A DNA stretch of 64,000 nt, from the NCBI GenBank assembly GCA_022266195.1, contig WHVY01000005.1:930001-994000 (forward strand), given 5' to 3'. Position numbers and translations under genes: made by a program. This document shows, piece after piece, positions 37,375-50,300 of the stretch (position 1 is its first letter; each line of letters begins with the position of its first letter). The notes beneath the pieces are model-generated. The model saw nothing but the letters and a program-made list of their open reading frames with translations, searched no databases and was not told the DNA's origin. Source of the DNA: Tetranychus cinnabarinus. Its lineage: Eukaryota; Arthropoda; Arachnida; Trombidiformes; Tetranychidae.

Positions 37375-40300
37375 TCCATTCGAGCTTATGGTTAAATTTA
37401 AATGCTGTTTTAATTATAATTTATTAAACTTTATGGAACAGTTTGTTTTTTTGGTTAAATCCTGGTTAAACTACGCAATAAGTAAACTCGTCAAGCAATA
37501 GCTTTTTAAAGTTTGCACAGTGTTAGTAAAATGATGATTCACTGACAGTTCAGGAACAAATCAAGTCACATTTTGTTATTTAATCATCAGTCAACAAGTA
37601 ACCTTGGAAAATTATATTAAAGACCTGAATTACAAAGAAAAGCCTAATCTTAGGAAAGAAGCACATGAACGCTTAAAACTTGGTTAATGCCCAATGATCA
37701 TGAGCTTTCAATCTTCTACGGTTTCAACTGCGTGTCTCATCTTCCTTATTTTCTTGAAATGTAAAAGCAAGCATGACTACTAAATGGCTGCCAGATTTAA
37801 TAGACTTGAGGATGAACAGTTTAAAGTTGGTTGAACAAGAATAAGTTCTTACAGATCTTCCTAGTTAAAGCAATAATGTTGATATCTTGTTTTCCATTTA
37901 CTGTGAAAAGCTTTAGTTTTTATAAACAGATTAGCAGTAAATAAGCAAGATTAGATGTTGACTGCGAAAGCATAAGTTTACTTCACAAGATCAAAAACCT
38001 TCAGCAAACAAAACATTGAACCCAAAAATAGAGAAGTGAACAAATTAAATGCACTTGAAGCATCAAGGAGAAAGTGTACTAAAAAATCACTGGATTCATT
38101 CTAATTCACTAAACGATTCTAGATTGATCCATTTAACAAACATTATCTCAGTTAACAAATGAGACGTAAATGAACGTATCTCAATTCCAGGTAATCAAAC
38201 AGGATAGTTAGCATTTTTATCATTGAACAGTCTTGTGATTTATTCCTATTTATAATTTCATTGTTTTCCCTCAATCAGAAAATCCTGTGACAAACACAAA
38301 CTGAAATCATCCTCAAGTATTGCGTCCATTAATTAATCTACACAATGAAGAGATTGCGCTTTACAACTGACTAACTCAAGGAACTTGACTCAAGATGTTT
38401 CAGACGCCATCTCGTTGGTAAAGTACCAGAATAAATATAGATTATTTGATTAGAGAAAAGAGATTCTGAGAATGTTTTTCTCGTGGAAAGTCTGAGTAAA
38501 TTCTAGGAAATCTGAACAGATATCGTGAACGAGAAACAATTTAAATGTGAAGTAAGCTGTAAAGATTAACCATATGGGAGACAAATGCTTACCAGAAGAC
38601 AGCGTTCAAACATACGGAATTAATGAGGAATAGTGAATTGACAAGAATCCAAAAGCTTATTTTCTGGTTTTGGTTAAATTAATTAATGTTTTGAGCAAAT
38701 GTCAGGTTCGATTGCATTCAAGTCTAATCACGAAAAGCCAATATTAAAAGTCCATCAATCTTGGTTTACCAGCACTAAGGATTCGATTATTGGAAAAATA
38801 TTATTGATAATCATCCGTCTAGACAATAATCAATAATTTCTAGAAAATCTTATTCTCTTATTAAATATTTAAAATTGTGTCTTTTCGGTTGCTGTGTCCA
38901 TGACTCAATAAAGTATCATGAATTTAATTCAGATCATCTTTTGATTTCGTATTCTTTGTTTCATATCTTATTTTCTGAGCATTAATCAGGCCCAATTTCA
39001 ATATTTTATTGTCTCTATTTTGAGATACATTATTGTACTCATCATTCAAATTGTCAGTTCCTGGTAACTTGAGCTTTATTTATGACTCTATTTTTTCAAT
39101 GATAAAGATCTTTAATATTAACTGATCAATTTGGGCCTTCAATTCAATCTTTATCTGAATTAACGTTTGAAAGTGTGCTATCAACATGTGATTGTACTCG
39201 AAACCCTACAAACACAGTCGAATCTCAATTGTACCGTGATTCACAATTAGAATGAATTTCTCAGTTCTTTTGCACTAAGCGTTACTTTCTGTCTCTGAAT
39301 TTATGAGCCTTTCCAACCCGAGGTTGCTATGAGAAGCAATGATTAAAGATATCTAATTAAATTTCTTGCATTATGAGAAGAGAGCAACCATTTCTCATTG
39401 CTCTAACAGGTTGCCTTTGTCAAAATCGACTTCTATTTCAGACCCAAGTTGTTTTACTAACAAGCTCAACAATATGAGTATACATCTGATTTTAAGGCAA
39501 CATCAACTACAGTCACCCTTCCGAAACTGCACCTCTCTGTATTATTTGACTCATTAATTTTATCAAATCCTCTGATACCATTTTAACAGCTGTGCTAATG
39601 TTATTTATTATTGAAGACTTGAAAAGAGTCAATTACTTTGTTTTTCCTTCTTCCAAATGAAATTCTTCTTGTTTGGGACATGGCTACCCAATCAAGGTAC
39701 ACAAGATGTACCACTATAAACGGTTTAACAGGCCATGTACAGCAGATTTATTTTACAGAATTTGAAGAATAGAAGCAACAAAGGCTACAATGATTAGTGT
39801 GAAAAAGCACATGTGGTGCATTTTGCGGATAAAGAGTTGCTCTTTATGTGTCTTATACTACAGCCAGTATGCCAGGCTCATAACAAATTGAATATTATTT
39901 AATCTGAATTATTCAAAAATATTCCGCTTCTATTTTCGAGCCCTCGTTAGTCTGCAGTGTGGTGAGTTTCCTGTTTGCCAGGGGTTTCTTTAATCTCTTG
40001 TTCGGAGTTAAATGAACCCAAAAATTGTTTTCTCTTTCCATTCTCTTTGTTTCAATTATTCCGAATTTTTTGGTTTACGAAAAGCTTTTTCCCTACGATC
40101 TGTTTAACATTTTTCATCAACTTTGAGTTTAATTCCAGATCTTTGGTCAGAAGATAAAATTTCATTAATTTCTGAATGGAAAGAGTAGGCCTGAGGCAGG
40201 ATTTCAAGATAAGTATACAACTACTTCTGGATAATACATGATGCAATAAGCGTATAACATTTGCTCAGGTCGATTTCATCATGGATAGAGTTGGTCTTTG

Positions 40301-40696
40301 GAATAAATTGAATTTAAGATTTCAATTGCCATTTATTTTCAAAGAAATAGTCTTTTTCTTTGTAAATCTCTCCATCATTGAACAATTTCCATTATTTCAA
40401 TCAATGTTTCCCTTCGCCATGTTTCCACTAGTTACACTTAAATACACTATGAACTATACTTACGTCGAATGTGTTTGAACAAAGACCACACAAAAGTCAA
40501 AGCCTTTTAATGAAACTGCTAATCACGTATTTGAATGTCCCTTGAAATAAGAATAAAGAAATTAAAATTTATCTAAATTGAGTTTGGTTTTCAATTTAAA
40601 TCAAGAGACTGGTGTCGACATCTATTGAGCAAATATATAAAATGTGACCTAAAATTTAATTGAATGATGTTTAACTTGAACAGTTTAAGTTATCAG
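37375..40696. other. Intergenic, no gene seen
   Basis: The UFSP2 3' flank and about 3.3 kb of mixed AT-rich sequence. Frames at 39366, 39975 and 40281 show no family resemblance and no splice context. Composition around 39100-39900 is less simple than the introns, so old mobile-element remnants are possible, but none was identified. Confidence 0.45.
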
Positions 40697-40898
40697 TTTA
40701 TTGGCCCAAAAAGCAAATATCGATAAAACTGACATAGGCCCTCAACTAGCTATTTCTTATCAGGAAATCGCAAGATGGCTTGAAAACAAAGAAACTGTTA
40801 CATTGCCTCCTTTATTTGTCCAACCGGCAGCTATTAAAGATCTCAGCACAATTATTGATCTTTGGAAAAAAAACAATCAAGTATTATCAATTCATTAA
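40697..40898 (+). CDS. Orphan exon-like frame, unknown
   Basis: An acceptor-like TTATCAG ends at 40696. The frame entered from it encodes about 66 residues and stops at TAA (40896-40898). Residues such as LAISYQEIARWLENKETV and PPLFVQPAAIKDLSTIIDLW look like a real globular protein, unlike nearby frames. I do not recognise the family, and no upstream exon that would feed it was found between here and UFSP2. It may be the last exon of an undetected gene or a stranded gene fragment like the teneurin relic. ATTAAA overlaps its stop. Confidence 0.35.
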
Positions 40899-41676
40899 AT
40901 AACTCTCTCTTGAAACCATCATACTGATCAATAATTGAATTTCAGTTCATCAATTATCAGTGCTAAGAGCTGACATAACCTACGACAGTTTAATCAATTC
41001 GATAGAAATGTCCAAACTCAATTTAGCTGCTTAGCTGAGACTTTGATGAAAAAATTGACATGACGGGTTCTCGTTTACCCTTACCGATACGTTAATCGTT
41101 TGGATACAACGAGTTGAAAGAAATTTGAGTTATTCAATTACAAAAATCAGCTCAAAACTATTATAATATGAAAATGAGAAATGCAATTTTCGCTTGGCAA
41201 GTTGTTTAATTTCATTTTTATAAAGCAATATTATGTTACAATTGTGATCATCTTTAGCGAACAAATTTACATGGTAATTTGATTGATTGAAAAAACATCA
41301 ACATTTAGCAAAATGAGAGCAAAGAAGGAAAAATTTGAAGATAGAACAAGAAAAATAATTGTTCATGAGAAAGATGGTTAAGAAGAAGGGAATAGGAAAA
41401 GGAAATAGAAATGTAAAGCAAATTGTGATCATTAGGGAAGTTAAGGTTTTGGTTACAAATAATTTACAATAATTTATGATGAAAAATAGATAAGACCAGT
41501 TAACATGCTTTTCTCAATTAATTTACAAGTCTTTCAATTTTCCTCTTTTCCATGAAATCTCCATAGGAGAAAATAAAATCTTTTTTGTTTCAATAGTTGA
41601 CCTAAAATGACAAGCTCTGGTTCGTGGTTTTATCTCTATTTACAATAGACTTTGATGACGATGATGATGGCTTTTT
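40899..41676. other. Teneurin 3' flank
   Basis: No coding sequence was recognised on the minus strand after the teneurin stop. No minus-strand AATAAA was found here. The nearest are at about 40811 and 40697, and a CATAAA variant is near 41475. This leaves the true transcript end unclear. Confidence 0.4.
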
Positions 41677-44368
41677 TCATGATAATGTAACAGATGAAGG
41701 TGACAAGGAAGAAGATAAAGATGATGATGATGATGTTAATGACTTTAGAGACGGTGAAGATGAGAATGATGATGAATTATTATACAAAGGTTCGGGTGAA
41801 GCAGCATCCATTAAAATGTCTAAATAAGATGTTGATCGTTTATCTCGTTTAATAACATTATTTTTGAGATCAGATAAGTTTTTAACTAAACGCACTGTGA
41901 CACCTTCAAGAACCAAACTATAGCCAAAACTAAGAGGTTCACTTGAAGGATTAAGAGCCATGGTTAATCGTCCAAAGGCATCGTATTGATAAAAAATGGA
42001 GTTTGCACCGACAACCGGATCAAGGCGAGACTTGAGTAAACCTGATGAGCCAACATATTCAAAGCTGTATGTAAATCCATCAGATGATTCAATTGAGGAC
42101 AACATTTTCATTCGAGACATTGTCAGTGAACATTTTCCTCCTTTCGAGTTTTCAATTGATTTAACTTGATTGGCATAATCACGGAAAAGGTGAATCTTGT
42201 TGCCAGAGGAATCAGTGATTGAAGATAGTTTACCAAATGAAGTGTTTACATTGTAACTAAAGGTGTAAATTGTCTTTTTATTTGAACCAGAAGATAAACT
42301 TCGAGTGGTTAAATGTTGCCCATAACGATTAAATATGTAAACCTCTAGAGATTCAGAGGAAGTTATTGAATATTCATGATTTTCATCCAGTGCGGGAAGT
42401 GAAGTGTGAACTGATCTTATTCGCAGGTTTCCTTGATCACAGATATGAAGGCTTCCATCGGGTGTTACGGTAATTGAAGGAATGGCAGACATTTTAGAGG
42501 TTAAAGCAGTATTTACATCAACATTGAAACATTCACAGTTATTTTCCATGCATGAACAATCTAAATCCATTCCTGCATACTTGACGATTCTTCCATCGCC
42601 AGTTACAAGGCGAACTCGGTTAATCATTTGAGAATCACTTTCAGCTATAAAGAGATCACCATTTGTCGAGAAAGCAATTGATTGGGGAGTTTCCAGGAAA
42701 ACTTGAGTTCCAAGTAAATTTTCAGCTTCCTTCTTGGACTCTGGATCTTCTTGAGCTGTAATTACGGATGAACAGTGAGTTGGTCGACCAGCAACCACTC
42801 TAATGCGTCGATCAGGTGTCAACTTGAGAACCATGTGATCATCAAGAATATGAAGTGAATTGTCAAGAGGATTAATTGCCAGTTCTGTGGGCCAACGAAG
42901 GTTAACCTTTTGAACAGGAATGGTTCCAGTACAGGGAAAGGGTTTCCAGTGAAGCTTGTGATAATGGTCACCAATAAGAGTGTGAATGTTTCCGTTTACA
43001 TCAACATATCTAATGTTGGTTCCATCAGCAATGAACAGTTCACCAGTCAATGAAATGGCGATTCCTTTAGGATAAGCAAGACGAGCAGTTCGAGCTGGAC
43101 GATCATCACCACAAAGCAACTTGTCTCCGGGTAAACACTTGACTCCAGAGCCGACAACAACCTCCAAATTGGATCTGGGATCGGGTGGATTGGAACTGTT
43201 GATTGTTCGTAAAATTTGATGCTTTTCAGGATCGGAAATGTAAAGTTTACCATCAACTGGACCCATGACTAAATGATACCGATAAGCAACCTGAGAAGCT
43301 GAAAGTTCAACAATGGTGGTAACCTGTCCATCAGGGGTTATACGACGGATAAGGTTAAAGTCACCCACATAGATGGACCCATCAGGACCTGAAGTTAGAG
43401 CTACTGGAGCCAATAGACGCTGTTCACCAGCCTGTCCATTACAATAGGCACAATGAAGTGGCCTTTGTTGTCCATCGCCCATTAAGGTGGTCATAATGGA
43501 AGGCAACTTTTTCAAGTAAAGTGTTGATCCGTCGCCCTTTTGCAAGATTCCTTCATGGAAATTGTACCGATGGTGAACATCCAGATTCCAACCTCCAATC
43601 TCCGAAATGGACATGTCATGACCAGCAACTTCCACCGTTTGAACTTCCCAAATGATTTGTGGACAATTGAGGTATTCATATCCAACCGAGACGGTAGCTG
43701 TTGCCACTCCGTAAACCTTTTGTCGGTAAACGTTTCGACGATTCCATGAGTAAGTGTATGAAATGTGAGGAACAGCTTCAAAGATTTGCTCAAAAAGGTT
43801 TCCTTCTAATGATATCTTAAGATGGACTAGACGAAGGGACGATGGAATGCGATCATTGGTCAAAGTTAAATCAATTGTTGAAAGATAACCAGATCCTCGG
43901 TTTGAATGGTAGATTAGGTTAACCTCAGTTCCTGGAATTGCGATGCTTTCTTGGACAATTTTACCCTCTTCGAGAATCATCTTGTTGCTCTTGCTGGACA
44001 ATGAAGAGACACCATTGAAACCCGATTTCCATGTGCCTCGGATAGAAGGTCTCATTGACTCGTAATCGTGTTCAACACAAATGGACGATCGATGGTCAGC
44101 CAGTTTAACTTCATCCGAGTTCATCTTAACCTCGCCAATGACAACAATTTGATTCCAAGGAACAAAAACTGTTCTCTGAGTTGGTTTAAAAGGTTCACGT
44201 CTAAAGTCAAGGGTAACTGCTGATCCACCGTTAACCATGATATCAAACCAACCAGCTTCTCGAGAAACAACAATACCAAGATAATGATCATTAACAACAC
44301 CAACTCGAACTCCCATCAGACCATAGCCCGAAGGTGAAACGACTTGACCTCGAATAACTGAAGCTTGG
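41677..44368 (-). CDS. Teneurin terminal exon: TTR-like, FN-plug, NHL, first YD repeats
   Basis: A single 2692-base exon. It begins SQASVIRGQVVSPSG (transthyretin-like) and includes VTLDFRREPF and VFVPWNQ. The FN-plug part has YTYSWNR, and the NHL propeller has YVGDFNLIRRI, LFIADGTNIRYVD, AINPLDNSLHILDD and VVAGRPTHC. A Cys cluster (DCSCMENNCECF) and YQYDAFGRL follow. After that come about 60 non-repeat residues and a low-complexity Ser tail encoded by TCA/TCT repeats, ending TGA at 41679-41677. No GTRAGT-type donor was found in the last 300 bases, so the exon appears terminal. An Asp-rich plus-strand frame at 41624-41827 is the antisense of the Ser tail. Confidence 0.93.
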
Positions 44369-47300
44369 CTAAATAAGACGGAGAAAAAAAAGAACAAAAA
44401 TAATCAATAAAAATATGAATAAAATGGACATGAAAATGTACAAAGAAAGATGTTCAAAGGATGGCAAAATGTTAAGACGAGAGTTGTTTTGATTTGAAAA
44501 GCTTTCTTTTGTGAAAACACAATATATTAATATATAATAAATCAAAATTTGCTGACAATTGAAACTCATGAAAGGCCAAAATAATGAGACCTTTTGTCAA
44601 AAAAATATTTCCTAGACTTTAACCTTTCCTGAAGCCGAGTTCAATTGAGAAAAGGAATGAAGAAAAGGGCAAATTTTGAATTTATTATCAAACAAAAAAG
44701 GGTTTTCAAGTTGAAGGAAATCAGTTGAAATGAAGGACCAGAAAATTTGACAAAATTAACATTGAAAACAATTAAATGAATCCTAGAGAGTCGAGTATTG
44801 AACTAATATGGGAAAATGAAAAGATGAAGATGATGGTTAAGATGACAGAACAGTTAACATTGTCAAGATGAGATATTATTTCAAAATGCTTATAAACGGT
44901 TGAGAAGAAGGAAGAAGATGGAAGAGCAAAAATGTCTAATATTTTCTTTTCTTCCTTCACCGTGTTTCTCTATCATCAAGCTTTCCTCTTTTTTCATTCA
45001 AGAACTGAATTCATCTTGCCTTTCCCGGTTAACAGGGGAGAATGGTGAAGACGAAGAGAATAAGAATAAGAAGAGAAAAGCAGAACATGTATACATCTTG
45101 ATATGTCTCCCTTGGCTGCCAGAAATAATGAGAAACTCATAAAGATGATGAGGATAATGTTGGAGAAAGAGATTGGTTCGATGAAGATCATGATGATAAT
45201 GATGATGGAAATGAACAAAGATATGATAAAGTTTTTACAGGAAAAGGCAGAGAAATATATTTATATATAAAAACAATCAGAGATGAAGAAAAGTGAAGGT
45301 AAAAGGTTCAGTTAAAACTATCATTATCATTATCCAGGTTCATTCCCATGATGATAGAAACGATGATAGTAACAATATCATGAAGAGAAGAAGCAAAAAA
45401 AAGAGTAAAAAAGGGAAAAAGAAAATGGAAAAGAACAGAATTGGGAAAAATCGAAACGGAAAAGGAAAAACTAGAAAAGACTCGAGAAAATAATTCATAA
45501 AAGCTGAGTTCTAAAGTCAACTTATTCATGAAAAGAGTAAAACTAGAAAAATGAATAATCTGAAAATGATTTATGCTGAAATGGTTGAAAAGTGATGAAA
45601 ACCTTGAAAGGTCAGAGAAGGCAAAAAACGCAAAACAATAAACAGTTGGAATGATGATACAAAATTGAATTTTTTGTTTGCAAAAAGAAACAAAATTGTG
45701 GAATGAATTGTTAACCTTTTTTATAAACAATAAAAGTTGAACATTTCCAAATGAATATCATGATAATGATGGTGATGGAAGAGTGAAAATGTTGAATAAG
45801 TAAAGAGAAACATTGCAAGTTGAACCTGCAAATGATATGTATATCAAGAAGCTCAGGCAATGTTAAGATTAAGTTTCAAGAGTTTTTACACTTTTTGTTT
45901 TCTCCATTTAGATAAATGGAAACAGCATGAGGAATGATGAGGGGAAACGAGGAGTCAGAATTTAATGATGACTTCTACATTTTCCTTTTCCTCACTCCTT
46001 CCTTTTCTTACCAACATTGACTGGGAGTTAACCAATCATGGTAATCAAGAAAATTATCATGTAAACGAAAAATTGGCGGGAGAAAAAATTGCCTCCCTTC
46101 AATTTTACAATAAATTCATAAGCAATCAAATCAAAAGTGTATCAAGATATCAACATTTCTCATGATAAACGGTTAAGTCAAAAGATGGTTAAGTAAATGC
46201 TTGAAAAATGTGATTCATTGAAAACAACATTGAAAGTTTTGAAACAGATGAAAGCCTGAAGGAGTTTCAAGTCGCCGAGTAAAAATGCAATTTTCATTTT
46301 TCTCTTTTTAATAAGATATTTCAAGTTTCCCTGAATAAAAGGGAAAACTTGAAGAAGAAGAAATAATGAGAAAAGGCAAAATTGTTCAGTAAATAACATT
46401 ACAAAATACGATTGGAGAAAAAAAAGAATAAAAAGAAAAGAGAAAAAACTTGGAATAATTGATTTGCATTTTGAGAAATGAAATAACATGAAATAACAGG
46501 ATAATCAATATGATTTGGTTAAAGTGAATATAAAAAGTTCTGATAATCTTTTCTGGTAATAATATAAACCAACACAGAGTGAGATATAGATGAATAAAAT
46601 GCAATAAAAATATCTCTTTTACCTAAAAGTTTTGCTTTTCTCTGAGAATGCTAAGAGAAGCTCAGAATTTTTAAACTTCTGAAGGAAAAAGATTAAACCA
46701 AGCAAAGTGAAATCAAGTGATATAACAATCGGATATGGACTGGAAATAATATCATTTCCTTATTGCCATCAAGTGTAATCAAATTTTTTGCCCAACTTAT
46801 TTTATGCCTTTCATGATATTACATGGGACACAATTTTGAGCTTAAAAATGGTGAAAATGAAATTGCGAGTTTCTTTCAGTTTAATTTCCAATGGAATTTT
46901 AAAGTGCCTCAAGGTAACTCATTTTTGCCTTCTTTTACCTTTCGTTTTCAGTCCAATCTTTCAAATGTTATTACCTTATTGCATGATGTTGAGTTAACAT
47001 TGAAATTGAAACAAGGAATATGAATAATCAGTGGAATGGCAAATTGAATGACAATTGTCAACATGATGAACCTGAACTGAATAAATGGATAACTTGACAA
47101 ACAAAATGAATGGCTTAGAATAAATTCTTTGACATGATATTGTTTCATCTTTTTTTCTCTTCTTCTACTTTTCCAGAATTTCTTTCCAATCTTTCAGTTT
47201 GGTGTCAATAATAAAAAGAAGGTTAAAATGTAATAACGCACTTTTCACAGGGAAAATGCATTCAGAGAATGAAACTTGAATTTGGTGAAATCTCTTTGAA

Positions 47301-50300
47301 AGTGAAACAAAAAAGTTTGTCAACATTTTCTTTTCCATCCTTTTTCCTTATTCTTTATCCGATTTTCACCGAGTCTCACCTTCATCAGGGAATTGTGATG
47401 ATGAAGGTAAGAGTTGATTCATTTTTACTTTTATCTTCCTTTTTTTGTTTCTAAAATTCTTTGGCTTTGCCAGCATTTTTGCTGAGGAAATTCATTGAGA
47501 AACAAAATCTTAACCAGGAGAGAAATGAAATGTCTTTTAAGGTAACAATTTCTTTTCTTCTTCTGTCACCATCTCAGAGTAAAGTACAAATGTCAACATT
47601 CCTAGGAGTGAAACTCAAATTCTTTCGCAAGTTACCCTGAACAAGATCAGGGTGAAGATGAAGATAAGAATGAAAAAAGAAGGCAGAAAAAAGAAAAGAA
47701 AATGAAACTAGAAAAAGATTTACAAATGGACCAAAATGTGAATTCGAGCCTTTTTCGTTTCCAGGGAAAGAAACGAAAAAAAATTAGAAATTTGAAACAT
47801 TTTTTTCTTCTCTCAACATTTTCCCTGAAAAGGTGAATCTTTTTTTTTCATCAAAACCAGAATCTAAATCTGGTCAACAATGAGTTCAGATTGTCATTGG
47901 ATGAACTCTTGAAATTTTTAGTTTATTTTCCTCTTTTTCCATTCATTATTTTTCTGCTTCTTGTCACTGATTTCCATGAAAGTCGAAATGAAATTGACAA
48001 ATGAATTTTTGAATAAAAGATGGAAAATGTTTAAATTAAAGTCGCTTTGTTTCACTTCAAGTTGATTGTTTTCAAACAGTAAAGCAATATTAACTTTGTA
48101 AAGATAGCAATTTTGATTTTTCATTGTATAATGTAATGAGATTGTAACACTAGAAGAGGAAGAAATGTGCAAGTTAAACAAAAAACTGGAAAGGGTCAAA
48201 AGAATTGAGTAAACATGAAAAAGAGATAAATCAATGAACAAAAGTTGAAACCGTTTGACAGAAGCAATTGTAATGAAAATATAAAATGCATTCAAGCTTC
48301 AACTTTTACTATTAGTTAATTTAGCTAATTTTGCTATTTAAATGCAAAGCTTTTGCGTTTCTTTCCTCTTCTTTTCCCTTCTTTTTCCCTTAACGATTTT
48401 ACGCTGAATTCAGTAAACTATAATTAAGTTAACTATTCACATAGTTGGTAGTTATACAGAAGTCACCTTTGCTTCTTCATCAATCTCATCATGATGCCAT
48501 TTAAGAATAACAAGAAACACAGAAGAAAGTGCAATACTGAAGAAAAATCAGAAGAGACGAAAAAAAAGGTTGTTCAAGTTTCAAGTGATGGTTATTCATT
48601 GAATATCATGCCATTGATCATTTCAGTTTGTTCATCTTTTCGCTTCTTGTGAGATGAACAAACATGGCACAGTCCAAGATAATGGATTGTTCAAGATAAC
48701 GTTGCAAAAGGCTATCATGATGACCTTCTTTGGATAAAAACTGTCCACCTTATTCAAGACAAGAACCAGTGAAGGAGGCAAGATGAAGTAAAAAGATGAT
48801 GAGGATGTCAACCATAACTTTCAACACCTCAACTCTTAACTGATTGTTGATGGAAAACATTGATTCTTTGATTTCTTCATTTTTCTTCTTTTCATCATTC
48901 CATTTTTACTCATCCCTTTACCCTAATCATCTTCATTCCTTTCCTTTTGCCTTTTAATTTTCCAACACATTGAGTTCAGGAAATGGTTAAAGCTTGCTGT
49001 CCAGTTAAATGTCCACTGAAAGTAAATAATTTTACTTTTTGCTGTTCATTTTTTTTCTCCTTCTCCTTGTTTTTCTGTCTTTTTCATGATTTTTTTTCTT
49101 TACTCTTTTTCTTCTTGTCTTGCCTTCAACTGCAGAGTCACACTTGCAAGTTTGCAACAGAATTGAAATAATCAACCAACAGGAAAATTGATTGGTGAAA
49201 ACTAATCAACCAGTGATTCAAGTGATTATTCAGAGATGACATTTACAATCAAAATGCAACTAGAGAGGAAAAAAACTTAACTAGACTATTGAGAGAGAAA
49301 AAGGTTTATCATGAAGAGAAGAAGAAAAAAACGAAAGAAGAAAAAAAATCTAATCAGAATGAATCAGCATGAATGATTCTCAATGTATAATGCAAGACTG
49401 ACAAATCAGGGTGTAAAGAATTAAATTGCAAATTAAATTGTAATTCAATTTTTCAATCACTCAAGTGGTTTAAACGTTTTCAAATGAGAAAAGCAAAAGA
49501 TGTCAAAAAACATTGAAGTTGGAAAAGAGGAAGAGACACAAACAATACTAATATGGTACAAGGAGTGGAATGGTGTTTCACTCATTAAATGCTAAAAATT
49601 GATGATAAATTGGTGTTGGTGTTGATGAAGGAACATGAGAGTGATAACAATGATTGTTGTAACCAACCTTGCATTAAATCGGGTCCAAAAGAGACTTTAT
49701 TGGTTAAGCAAATAAGAGAAGAGAGAAAGTAAAGTTAGTTTGAGTGGGAGTCAAAGTGGGGTTCAGTTAGACTTTGCAGGTAGAAATTAAATTAACAGAA
49801 AACAGTTGGTTCAAGATTCGATTGAAAAAGATTCGATAGGAAGTGCAAGGTTTGGGAAAAGGGTCAGTAAGGAAATGGAAAAGAATTGCAAGTTTTCTCT
49901 TTTTTTGTCTATTCGAAATGAAGATGAAAACGAAAAGAGAAAAAAAAGTGAAATGAAGAAAAAAAAATTTGATACAAATTGAAGCTTCAGGGTTGGTAAG
50001 AGTAATGAACATAATAATGAGTAAAAGTAGAAAAATATATAAAAATAAAAAGAAACTGAATTGACCTAAATTGGCCTGGAGGGATTAAAAGTTGAAATGA
50101 ATTTGAAATGAAATAATGAAAAGAAGATGGAAAAATTATGGTGAAATCATCATGAAGGTGGATAATGAGGAGAATGAGTAAATCAAGTAAAAAAAAAGGT
50201 AAGAGATTAATGTAAAGGTTGGGAAAAACGAAAAAAAGGTTTTCCAAAAGTAATGAAAGTTGGTTGAAAGTTGGGTCAATGTTTAAATGTTTACCTGTCA

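Noticed and set aside
41624..41827. Plus-strand Asp-rich frame
   Set aside because: Antisense of the TCA/TCT-encoded Ser tail of teneurin; low complexity and no start context.
45308..45730. 140-codon minus-strand frame in a teneurin intron
   Set aside because: Phe/Ser-rich reading of pyrimidine-rich intron sequence; not phased with flanking exons and has no family resemblance.
47918..48295. 125-codon minus-strand frame in the same intron
   Set aside because: Same reasons: hydrophobic, low complexity, no splice sites that keep teneurin frame.
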